In this document: positions 8,165-14,660 of the stretch, in pieces
Layout: each line of letters begins with the position of its first letter
Numbering within the stretch: the first letter of the stretch is position 1
DNA from: a virus
Virus record (IMG/VR): IMGVR_UViG_3300038659_000396
Coordinates: 1-20,653 of that record
Direction: 5' to 3' (one strand)
Length of the DNA: 20,653 bases
Notes under the pieces: generated by a model
The model's input: only the letters and a program-made list of their open reading frames with translations
The model's database searches: none
What the model was told of the DNA's origin: nothing
Position numbers and translations under genes: made by a program

Positions 8165-8573
8165 AATAAACAGAAACGGCAAAGCTTACGATAGTGCAGA
8201 TGTTTATGTTCAAATTAATGGTTTACCTATTGAAGTTAAATCTATTGAGTATAACAATGAGCAGGAACATCAGCTCAACCACACCTTAGGTGAACGAGCT
8301 ACAAGTTGGAGTAAAGGCAAAATTACGCCAACCGCCTCTATCAATTTAATGATGGGTGATGTAACACCATTAGAAATTGCTTCTGGTGGAGATTTGTTAA
8401 GCATCAAGCCATTTGTAATTACGGTAGAATTTGCTAACGAGTATAACCTTATCATTGTAGACAAGATACTAGCTAAGTTCCAAAACGAGGGAAGAAACGT
8501 AACTGGAGAGATGGGACTTGAAATGCAATACCCATTGTTTGCCTTAGACGTTCAACTTAATGTTGCATCCTAA
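8157..8573 (+). CDS. Tail tube protein (Mu gpM-like)
   Basis: A 138-residue, beta-rich protein directly after and overlapping the sheath gene. It starts with ADVYVQINGLPIEVKSIEY, and the run HQLNHTLGERATSWSKGK resembles the conserved pattern of contractile tail tube proteins, in which an early strand is followed by a long loop. It ends in alternating hydrophobic strands (MQYPLFALDVQLNV). The protein should stack as hexameric rings to form the inner tube. The assignment rests on position between sheath and chaperone genes, size and strand pattern. Cysteines and signal sequences are absent, as expected for a cytoplasmically assembled tube. Confidence 0.75.
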   Translation: MARINRNGKAYDSADVYVQINGLPIEVKSIEYNNEQEHQLNHTLGERATSWSKGKITPTASINLMMGDVTPLEIASGGDLLSIKPFVITVEFANEYNLIIVDKILAKFQNEGRNVTGEMGLEMQYPLFALDVQLNVAS

Positions 8574-8601
8574 TTTAATCACCAATTAAAGACTTTTAAA
8601 A

Positions 8602-8952
8602 ATGAAAAAAGAAGTAGAAAATACCAGTAGCGCAACACTGCAAATACCCAAAGAAGTAGTTGAAGCTAACAAAGTAAAATACGGCGACAAACTAAGAATA
8701 TTGGAGCTGCCAAAAGATGACGATTACGAAGAAATACTAGAAGTGCTTGCTATTGTTCCCAATCGTTCTGTGGTTGCACAGTTCCAAAGGTTCAAAAACC
8801 AAGATCCTAAGAAGGCTCAAGAAATATTGGTAAAACAATGCTTGCTTACTTCTAAGGATGAAGTAATTGCAGACGATGGCTTGTTTTACGCCACAGTTAT
8901 TGCATTGTCTGACCTTATTCCTATTAGAGAGGGAAAGTCCAGAAGGCTTTAG
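8602..8952 (+). CDS. Tail assembly chaperone, short (zero-frame) product
   Basis: A 116-residue protein in the place of lambda gpG or Mu gp41, between the tube gene and the baseplate genes. It starts MKKEVENTSSATLQIPKEVV, is rich in charged residues, and has a helical C-terminal half (QFQRFKNQDPKKAQEILVKQ and ATVIALSDLIPI). Such proteins bind the tape measure protein and recruit tube subunits, and are absent from the finished virion. The end of the frame carries the heptamer GGGAAAG, at which a fraction of ribosomes should move to the -1 frame (separate entry). The zero-frame stop is TAG at 8950. Confidence 0.75.
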   Translation: MKKEVENTSSATLQIPKEVVEANKVKYGDKLRILELPKDDDYEEILEVLAIVPNRSVVAQFQRFKNQDPKKAQEILVKQCLLTSKDEVIADDGLFYATVIALSDLIPIREGKSRRL

Positions 8953-9143
8953 AAGCTTGTCCTGGTCTAAGCTATGAAAAAGGAGGCGACTTGTTTCTTA
9001 AAGCAGATGCACTCATTAGCTTTTATTTGGGTATTCCTTTTCCAGAAGAACTGGACGATGATACTTGGAGTATTAAGCTAGCGCAAATAGCTTGGTTAGG
9101 CGAAACGGGACACCTTAATGTAAAACTAAAAAAAAATGAGTAG
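8602..9143 (+). CDS. Tail assembly chaperone, long product made by -1 frameshift
   Basis: The zero frame is read from 8602 to the AAG codon ending at 8937, and reading then continues one base back, from 8937 to the TAG at 9141-9143. The product would have 112 residues from the first frame plus 68 from the second, 180 in all. The second part has no start of its own that would make sense, yet is clearly protein-like: after the shift it reads ALEACPGLSYEKGGDLFL and ends with WSIKLAQIAWLGETGHLNV, the tryptophan-rich helical pattern of the downstream chaperone half in other tailed phages. This is the classical G/GT arrangement, where the fusion recruits tube protein while bound to the tape measure. 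The next gene starts at 9136, inside this frame. Confidence 0.8.
8931..8937 (+). other. Slippery heptamer for programmed -1 frameshifting
   Basis: G GGA AAG, read as X XXY YYZ in the zero frame (codons GAG GGA AAG), is the same heptamer as in lambda genes G/T. It lies 13 bases before the zero-frame stop. A short GCTT/AAGC stem (8946-8949 with 8953-8956) and a CCAG/CTGG pairing lie just downstream and may help stalling, but both are weak. The long open -1 frame after it supports function. Confidence 0.8.
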
Positions 9144-9723
9144 AACCATAGTTATAGATTTAGCCGCTAGATATGCCGCAGCTTTTGGAGTTTTAGCAAT
9201 CAATAACAGTTTTAACACAGCGGTTATAGAAGCCAATGAAAATGATTATGGTTTCGATTTTTACCCTAAGGACAATGCCATACTAGAAGAGTTGACATTT
9301 AAGCATGAAACTCAAGAAATAAAATTCGGGCAAATGCTTACAGGCGCACAAACCAATGTGCTATCTCCTCCTTTGCTATTGGAATTTCAAAGAGAAAAAC
9401 AACTCATAGAATCCCAAGTAAACGGAAGTGATAATATAATAGTTGAGCGTTGGGGAACTAAACCTTGGACAATTGAGATGCGAGGGCTTTTGGTAGATAT
9501 GGAAAACAAAGTCTACCCACAAAGCCAAATAGAAGAGCTTACTCGTTTCTTTGAAATTAATGACATCATAGATGTAGAGGGAATTCAATTTGAAGACAAA
9601 AAGATTGATTCTATTTATTTTCAATCTATACGAATAGAACCTCTGGAAGGCTTTTCAGATACGCTTCAAATTGTGTTGAGTGCAAAAAGTATTAAGCCAG
9701 TAGAATTTAATGTATTTAGCTAA
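9136..9723 (+). CDS. DUF6046-like baseplate or tail protein (place of Mu gpN)
   Basis: A 195-residue protein resembling the DUF6046 proteins of Bacteroidota prophages, which normally sit between the tape measure gene and the hub gene. Recognisable parts are LLEFQREKQLIES, VERWGTKPWTIEMRGLLVDM and YPQSQIEELTRFFE, followed by a C-terminal beta strand pair. By position it matches the Mu gp43/LysM-type hub-cap proteins that connect tube, hub and tape measure. Its ATG overlaps the end of the frameshifted chaperone by eight bases and its stop overlaps the hub gene (TAATG), so the junctions are tight with no scar of a deleted gene. No signal peptide is present. Confidence 0.6.
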   Translation: MSRTIVIDLAARYAAAFGVLAINNSFNTAVIEANENDYGFDFYPKDNAILEELTFKHETQEIKFGQMLTGAQTNVLSPPLLLEFQREKQLIESQVNGSDNIIVERWGTKPWTIEMRGLLVDMENKVYPQSQIEELTRFFEINDIIDVEGIQFEDKKIDSIYFQSIRIEPLEGFSDTLQIVLSAKSIKPVEFNVFS

Positions 9724-10694
9724 TGTATGTAAACATAGACGTTTCAGTAACTATTGGTGATTTAGTAATTACAAATGTAATAGCTATACAGATAGAAAAC
9801 AGCCTGAATAGTCTTATAGATACAGCTACAATAACTTTACCTAGAGAATTTAGGTTAAATAGCAATACCGATTTTAGAGGTAAACATCTTTTAGACTTCA
9901 TTCAAAAAGATATGCCAGTAGAAATTAAGCTAGGTTACAATGAAGATTTACAGACTGAGTTTACCGGTTATATTACAGAAATTGGTGCAGAAATACCCAC
10001 AGTAATTAGGTGTGAAGATGAAATGTCTAAGCTAAAGAAAAGCAAAAAATTCAATTTGAATTTTGAAAGCATTAGCCTAGAAGATTTATTATCTGAAATA
10101 GCTGCCGGATATACCTTAGCATGTTCACAAATAAGCCTTGGAAAGTTGAGTATACAAAATGCTACCGCTTATGAGGTTTTAGAAGATTTACGAAAATTTG
10201 GCATAAAATGTTGGTTTGTAGGTAAGGTTCTAAAAGCAGGAACGGTGTTAGATCTAGCTGAAAACAACATACACTCTTATCAATTTGGTAAGAATATAAG
10301 AGAAAGCTCCGATTTAAAATACGTTTCTAAGGATAAAAAAGATTTAAAAATTAAAGCTATCTCAATCCAAAAAGGAAGTTCAAAAAAAACAATATACGAG
10401 TTTGGTACAAATGTAAATGGTGAAAGAACCTTGCATGCACCGCTAAATCTAAGTAGTGCTGAACTAAAAGAATGGGCGGAAAATTACTATAAAACTATTG
10501 TTTTTGAAGGCTATGAAGGCAATGTAGATGGCTGGTGCATACCGAGAACAAAAGCTGGAGATGTTTTAGAATTGGTAGACCCAAATTACCCAAATCAAAA
10601 AAGAGATGGTAAGTTTCTAATTGAAGAGGTGGGGATTAATGTAGATGAATCTAACGGAATAAAACGGAGTAACAAAATAAGCATAAAGCTCTAA
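9723..10694 (+). CDS. Baseplate hub protein, late control D / Mu gp44-like
   Basis: A 323-residue protein with the fold signature of gp27/VgrG-N-type hub proteins. It has an N-terminal beta barrel (VIAIQIENSLNSLIDTATI, DMPVEIKLGYNEDLQTEFTG), a helical insertion (SLEDLLSEIAAGYTLACSQI and AYEVLEDLRKFGIKCWF), and a C-terminal barrel ending with GDVLELVDPNYPNQKRDGKF and LIEEVGINVDE. The hub trimer adapts the hexameric tube to the trimeric spike. The neighbours fit: the spike gene begins two bases after the stop. The LREFGIKCWFVG-like segment is the family's most conserved part. Length is at the short end for gpD proteins. Confidence 0.75.
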   Translation: MYVNIDVSVTIGDLVITNVIAIQIENSLNSLIDTATITLPREFRLNSNTDFRGKHLLDFIQKDMPVEIKLGYNEDLQTEFTGYITEIGAEIPTVIRCEDEMSKLKKSKKFNLNFESISLEDLLSEIAAGYTLACSQISLGKLSIQNATAYEVLEDLRKFGIKCWFVGKVLKAGTVLDLAENNIHSYQFGKNIRESSDLKYVSKDKKDLKIKAISIQKGSSKKTIYEFGTNVNGERTLHAPLNLSSAELKEWAENYYKTIVFEGYEGNVDGWCIPRTKAGDVLELVDPNYPNQKRDGKFLIEEVGINVDESNGIKRSNKISIKL

Positions 10695-10695
10695 G

Positions 10696-11184
10696 ATGGG
10701 AGGAGATAAATTTAAACAGGCACTAAAAGCTCTTGAAACTAGAAAGATGCTTACCAGTATGGGTAAGGTTTCTAAGGTTGAAGGCAATACTTGTGTAGTT
10801 GTTAGAGAGAACCTACCCACTTTAACCGATGTGCGACTAGAAGCCATTATAGAAACTTCTGGGAATTTTCTACTGATAGTTCCAGCGCTAGGAAGCGAAG
10901 TAATTTGTGCAGAAATACAGGGGGCAAAAGAAGAAACCTGTATCATAAAATACACCAAAATAAGCAAGCTTCAGCTACTGATTGATGGATTGGAAGTAAA
11001 TGTGTCTGAAGGGAAATTGAAAGTAGAAAATGAAAGTGCTTCCCTAAAAGATATTTTAACCTCATTATTAGTAGAACTAAAGGCTGCTATAATTCAAACA
11101 CCTGCGGGTCCTGGTAGTTTTTCACCACAAAACGTAACCAATTTTACAGAAATAGAACAAAAAACCTTAAACCTACTAAGCTAA
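10696..11184 (+). CDS. Baseplate assembly protein V / central spike (OB fold), Mu gp45-like
   Basis: A 162-residue protein beginning with a helix, then an OB-type barrel: MGKVSKVEGNTCVVV, a variable loop with LPTLTDVRLEAII, and FLLIVPALGSEVICAEIQGA, followed by EETCIIKYTKISKLQLLIDG. The last third is a short beta segment and a helix (SLKDILTSLLVELKAAI), ending PAGPGSFSPQNVTNF with a C-terminal helix, a tail seen in gpV-like spikes of Bacteroidota phages. The protein would form the trimeric membrane-piercing tip under the hub. No PAAR gene or metal-binding HxH motif is seen. Confidence 0.75.
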   Translation: MGGDKFKQALKALETRKMLTSMGKVSKVEGNTCVVVRENLPTLTDVRLEAIIETSGNFLLIVPALGSEVICAEIQGAKEETCIIKYTKISKLQLLIDGLEVNVSEGKLKVENESASLKDILTSLLVELKAAIIQTPAGPGSFSPQNVTNFTEIEQKTLNLLS

Positions 11185-11387
11185 TGCCATTAAACGATGC
11201 ACTCTTAAAAAATAGTATAATAAGCATTACAGATGCTATGCTTACACAAGATAACTATGAAGCTTCTAAAGAAGTATATGCAGACATGATGGTAGCTGCT
11301 TTTAAGGCTTATTTAAGCACAGGTACGGTAACTATTACTGGAACTAGCCCAGTAGGGCCTTTTACAGGAGTTGGAATAATTAGTTGA
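11184..11387 (+). CDS. Small conserved baseplate-region protein, unknown
   Basis: A 67-residue protein that overlaps the spike stop by one base (TAATG). It has an N-terminal helical stretch (MPLNDALLKNSIISITDAML) and a glycine- and threonine-rich tail, TVTITGTSPVGPFTGVGIIS. The tail pattern recurs, to my recollection, in small proteins next to gpV in other Bacteroidota prophages and may form a spike tip or peel-off cap, but I cannot prove this. Position between spike and gp25 supports a structural role. Confidence 0.6.
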   Translation: MPLNDALLKNSIISITDAMLTQDNYEASKEVYADMMVAAFKAYLSTGTVTITGTSPVGPFTGVGIIS

Positions 11388-11388
11388 T

Positions 11389-11676
11389 ATGAGTAACGAC
11401 ATAATATTAGATGATGAGCTCGATTTACAAATTGAGAATGGCGATTTTGTGATAGCAGCATCAGACATGCAGCATGTAGACCATATTTTGAGAGCGCACA
11501 AAGGGGAATATAAAGACCATCCACAAGTAGGGATTGGCATAAGCAAATACTTAAAAACAACAGGAAAAGAACTGGAGCTTAAAAGAGAAATAAGAATACA
11601 ACTAAGCTATGATGGCTATAAAAATCCGAACATCATACTTGAGAATAATGCTCAAGTAGTAAAAATTGAAGTATGA
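11389..11676 (+). CDS. Baseplate wedge protein gp25/W-like (Mu gp46)
   Basis: A 95-residue protein fitting the gp25-like wedge family. It begins with an acidic strand pair (ILDDELDLQIENGDFVIAAS), then a helix with HVDHILRAHKGEYKDHP, the VGIGISKYLKTTGKELELKR segment, and a final strand (PNIILENNAQVVKIEV). gp25 proteins sit at the inner baseplate and start sheath assembly. The gene overlaps the next one by four bases (ATGA). In Mu the J gene follows directly; here about 3.4 kb of other genes come first. Confidence 0.75.
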   Translation: MSNDIILDDELDLQIENGDFVIAASDMQHVDHILRAHKGEYKDHPQVGIGISKYLKTTGKELELKREIRIQLSYDGYKNPNIILENNAQVVKIEV

Positions 11677-12095
11677 CCGAACTATACAAACACATCTACG
11701 AACCCATTGCACTACTCCTAGCAGGATTAGCCTCTGGTTTTGCAACTTGGTTATTCAGTAAGAAAGCAACCAAGGCAGAATTGGCCAAAAAGGAAACGGA
11801 GGTGGAAGCTCTGCAAGCGGAAGTGGCCAAAGCAAAAGTAGATAGTTCTAAGCGTATAATGGACTTGTACCAAGAAGCATTGGACGATTTGAAAGTGAGG
11901 TATGAGGAGCGATATGAGTACATGAATGCAGAATTTGAACGCAGACATGGAGATTTGAAACTCAACTTTGAAGCCAAATATGAGGAGCTGAAAAATGAAA
12001 AAGATTCTGAGATTATTAAGCTCAAGAAAAAAGTTGAAAATCTTAGGCAAAACCTTGAATATTGGAAAGGGAAGTATGAAAAATTGAATAAGTAA
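11673..12095 (+). CDS. Membrane-anchored coiled-coil protein, function uncertain
   Basis: A 140-residue protein with one N-terminal membrane helix (IALLLAGLASGFATWLFSKK, residues about 12-30) followed by an almost continuous charged coiled coil to the C-terminus. It is rich in K, E, Y and L, with repeated EERYEYMNAEFERR and NLRQNLEYWKGKYEKLNK. The layout resembles inner-membrane spanin subunits or holin-associated proteins. A very short tape-measure-like rod is a more distant possibility given that no other tape measure gene is seen. It overlaps the gp25 gene by four bases (ATGA) and so is translated with the baseplate operon. A long antisense frame covers it but is a shadow of the repetitive codons. 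Confidence 0.6.
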   Translation: MTELYKHIYEPIALLLAGLASGFATWLFSKKATKAELAKKETEVEALQAEVAKAKVDSSKRIMDLYQEALDDLKVRYEERYEYMNAEFERRHGDLKLNFEAKYEELKNEKDSEIIKLKKKVENLRQNLEYWKGKYEKLNK

Positions 12096-12101
12096 ATAGC
12101 T

Positions 12102-12563
12102 ATGGAAACAAATTTTAAACAGGAGGATGGACATCTAAAGCTCAATATAGAAGCTAGAAGTAATATAGAACGGGAAATGCTAAAAGAGTTTATGCAGCAA
12201 GAAATACCGGGTTATACTCATTCTTTGCAATATAGATATGAGAATGATAAGTTGAAGGTTTTTTTTACACCGATTATTAACAAGGCCAATTTGCTTAAAG
12301 AAGGATTTGTTCTATCAATAGATATGGTGGATTATAGTGAAGCAACTTTTTTGAAAAATCAGGATGAATTTAATGATGGATGGTTTACAGCTCACTATTA
12401 TGTTAAAAAATACAATAAAGCATTTGTTGTAATTAATGCATTTGGTACAGTCATTTATTATGATAAAAATAAAAAATTGGCTGCTAAAAATGTGAGAAAT
12501 ATCTATGAACTAAGGCAATTGCTAGGCAAAAATGAAAAAATTTGGTTACGCTTAGAACTTTAA
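12102..12563 (+). CDS. Hypothetical protein of unknown function
   Basis: A 153-residue soluble protein that I do not recognise. It shows an N-terminal helical region (NIEREMLKEFMQQEIPGYTH), two central strand-rich blocks (KLKVFFTPIINKANLLKEGF; GWFTAHYYVKKYNKAFVVIN), and a basic C-terminal third ending ELRQLLGKNEKIWLRLEL. It has no signal, no membrane helix and no catalytic pattern I can name. It lies six bases after the coiled-coil gene and ends before a folded repeat that probably closes this transcript segment. A phage cargo gene acting in the cytoplasm is possible. Confidence 0.55.
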   Translation: METNFKQEDGHLKLNIEARSNIEREMLKEFMQQEIPGYTHSLQYRYENDKLKVFFTPIINKANLLKEGFVLSIDMVDYSEATFLKNQDEFNDGWFTAHYYVKKYNKAFVVINAFGTVIYYDKNKKLAAKNVRNIYELRQLLGKNEKIWLRLEL

Positions 12564-12580
12564 TTATAGACATAAAAAAA

Positions 12581-12636
12581 GCATTCTACTATTATAAAAC
12601 GAATAGAAATCTATTCTACTATAATAAAAGGAATGC
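12581..12636. repeat. Imperfect tandem repeat that folds into nested hairpins
   Basis: Two 22-base copies lie at 12583-12604 and 12613-12634, both starting ATTCTACTAT and ending GAAT, with two differences between them. GCATTC (12581-12586) pairs with GAATGC (12631-12636), and GAATAG (12601-12606) pairs with CTATTC (12611-12616) across AAAT. A run of A precedes it. It lies in the 114-base gap between two genes and may act as a terminator, a processing site or a paired operator. It is not CRISPR: there are only two units and no spacer of normal length. Confidence 0.65.
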
Positions 12637-12677
12637 ATTACAAAGATAACTAAAAAAGTAAATTAAAGTAGGTAGAA

Positions 12678-13733
12678 ATGAAAATTATTAAACAGGCAAA
12701 TCAAAGCGTATTAGACCTATTGCTTCAAGGAACTGGAAACCTAAATGGTGTTGTGCAGTTTCTAAGAGCAAATGCTATCTCTATGGCTGATGAAATTCCT
12801 GTAGGGATGAGCTTTATTATTCCTAAAGATATAGAGATTACACAAGATATAGTTAGCTATTACTCCAGAAAAGGGATTAAGCCTGCAACTGGGTTTGTGA
12901 GTTTAAATGCTTCATCACTCCCTCCTTATTATTACAACACAAACATAGATGGAATTGGTGAAGATTTATTGGATTTGGTTGCACCATACAATATGAATAT
13001 TCGAGAATTAACATTTCACTTAGCAGGTAGCGGTGATGATGATGACTTTGTATTACCAGTTTTTACATTAGCTGCAAGTTTAAATCAAGGTGATAATATA
13101 ACTCTTAACGAAAATCTGATTTTTAGAGTGTATACAGTTATAGACGGTACAACAAATTTTTTATTAGAAACAAATACTAACAATTCTTTTAATTCAATTA
13201 TTGAAAATAATAACATTAAAATTATGATTGTCGCTTTAACATTAGCTTCGAAATTAAGAATAAGCGCAGTTGATGAAGCAGGGAATGAAAGTATTCTAAG
13301 CAATCCTTTTAATGTTAACTATATAATGAATGGTAATTTTTCAGAGCCAATTGAGAATGATGTTGTTCCTTTTTGGAGTTTAAATCGAGCAAATGTTATT
13401 AGTAATGCTAGTGGAAAACATCTTTATTTTTTAAATGGAAATAGTAGCGCAATACAAATTGTGAATACTCTAACCAATAGTCAGTACAAACTCAATTTTA
13501 AAATTAACAGAGTTTTTGATTGGACTGATAATACTATAAATGTTCAAGCAATTGATGTTAATTCAGAAACGGTTCTAGCTTCATTAAGCATAGAAATTGA
13601 CTTTAATGTGTGGACGCAAAAGGAGTTAATTTTCACAAGTATAAGTAGCGTAGTTCGCTTTGAGTTTACAAAAGGAATAGAAAGCGCAGGCCACAATATT
13701 GATAATGTAATACTAAACAAAATAGACGATTAA
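12678..13733 (+). CDS. LysM/gpX-like tail protein with carbohydrate-binding-like C-terminus
   Basis: A 351-residue protein in two parts. Residues 1-75 (QSVLDLLLQGTGNLNGVVQF, then LRANAISMADEIPVGMSFII and an IPKDIEIT strand) match the LysM or gpX-like entry module of many Bacteroidota tail proteins, with QSVLDL aligned to the usual QTLLDI. The middle (about 125-215) looks like an Ig-like beta domain, and the last 130 residues start NGNFSEPIENDVVPFW and run through strands to HNIDNVILNKIDD, the pattern of jelly-roll carbohydrate-binding modules. The first part should attach to the baseplate and the rest would bind glycans at the cell surface. The domain calls for parts two and three are inference from strand pattern. 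Confidence 0.6.
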   Translation: MKIIKQANQSVLDLLLQGTGNLNGVVQFLRANAISMADEIPVGMSFIIPKDIEITQDIVSYYSRKGIKPATGFVSLNASSLPPYYYNTNIDGIGEDLLDLVAPYNMNIRELTFHLAGSGDDDDFVLPVFTLAASLNQGDNITLNENLIFRVYTVIDGTTNFLLETNTNNSFNSIIENNNIKIMIVALTLASKLRISAVDEAGNESILSNPFNVNYIMNGNFSEPIENDVVPFWSLNRANVISNASGKHLYFLNGNSSAIQIVNTLTNSQYKLNFKINRVFDWTDNTINVQAIDVNSETVLASLSIEIDFNVWTQKELIFTSISSVVRFEFTKGIESAGHNIDNVILNKIDD

Positions 13734-13898
13734 ATGAGCTACGAATCAGAACCACAAGGAATAGGTGAAGCATTATTAGACAGTTATCTGTTTGATGTTG
13801 AAAAAAAGAATATCCAAATAGCAACTACTATACTATTACTTATAGTTTTTATAATGGCCTTATTAACACTAAAAATATTAAATGAAAGCGATATTTAG
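13734..13898 (+). CDS. Small single-pass membrane protein (54 residues), holin candidate
   Basis: The ATG sits directly after the previous stop (TAAATG), and the frame ends at TAG 13896-13898. The protein has a charged N-terminal half (MSYESEPQGIGEALLDSYLF, then DVEKKN) and one hydrophobic helix, IQIATTILLLIVFIMALL, with a short tail ending NESDI. It overlaps the next gene by 17 bases. Size and topology fit a class III-like holin or antiholin or a small regulator of lysis, but the lysis genes lie 3.6 kb away and no function can be claimed. Confidence 0.55.
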   Translation: MSYESEPQGIGEALLDSYLFDVEKKNIQIATTILLLIVFIMALLTLKILNESDI

Positions 13899-14658
13899 CA
13901 ATTGGAGCAAACCGCAAGAAGATAATGAACATGCAGGTTATAGCAGTTTAGAAGACTTTAAAATAGGCATAAGCACAGCTGTTCTTTGTGCAGCACGTTT
14001 CTATGAATGCCATTTTGTTGGAGATGCTTATTTATGCAACATCATTAAACAGCTTAATTTACCATTTAAAACTATACAAGAGGTTGATTTCGCAGCAACT
14101 GCACCAGAAGGCTTATGGAATTATTCCAAGCTAAAGGCGTGTAGTATGTTTGAAGCTCCTTTTGTTCATCTTGACAATGATGTGTTTTTGTTGAAAAAGC
14201 TTCCCGAATTTGAAGATTATTTGTTTCAAAGTTTAGAGAGTTTTAATAGCCATCCATGGTATCATGAGCCTATTCAAAATATGCGGACATTATTTGTAGA
14301 CCCTGCCATTTTTAGACCAGACTACCAAGAGGCATATAATTGCGGCATTATAGGTATTGGAAAAAATAACCTAATTAAAGAGTGGATTTTACCTTCTTTA
14401 AGTCTTATTTAAACCGATCAGTTTAAAGAACTCTATAAGAATAAGCCAGCTTTTTATGAAATTGTAGTTGAGCAGTACACCGCATTATGTGCTGCAAAAC
14501 GCCATTATAGAGATGTACAGTTTTTATTACGAGACGACTTTATACAGGAGGATGCAATTAAGCACGGTTTTGTACACATGATTTCTACAAGCAAAAGGAA
14601 TAAAAAAAAGATGCAAAAAATTAAGAATTTTTATAACCGTAATTTTAAAAACAAGTAA
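13882..14658 (+). pseudogene. DUF6734-like glycosyltransferase gene broken by an in-frame stop
   Basis: The 258-codon frame encodes a GT-A-like enzyme of the DUF6734 type. It starts MKAIFSNWSKPQ and has LWNYSKLKACSMFEAPFVHL followed by the DND (DXD-type) metal site DNDVFLLKKLP. A TAA at codon 177 (14410-14412) ends the first part, but the same frame continues without another stop for 81 codons to TAA at 14656. It reads DQFKELYKNKPAFYEIVVEQ, which fits the family's C-terminal helices. One substitution from CAA, GAA or AAA explains the stop. DUF6734 members usually come with surface glycan or tail genes, so the intact enzyme may have modified a phage or host glycan. Without the last third it is probably inactive. 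A sequencing error cannot be excluded. Confidence 0.75.
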
Positions 14659-14660
14659 AT

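Noticed and set aside
11696-12145. Two long minus-strand frames opposite the coiled-coil gene, rich in Phe, Ser and Leu.
   Set aside because: They mirror the K/E codons of the coiled coil on the other strand; the plus-strand gene has proper coupling to gp25 and a membrane helix.
12581-12636. Possible CRISPR fragment.
   Set aside because: Only two units, eight bases apart, with internal dyad symmetry and no cas gene.
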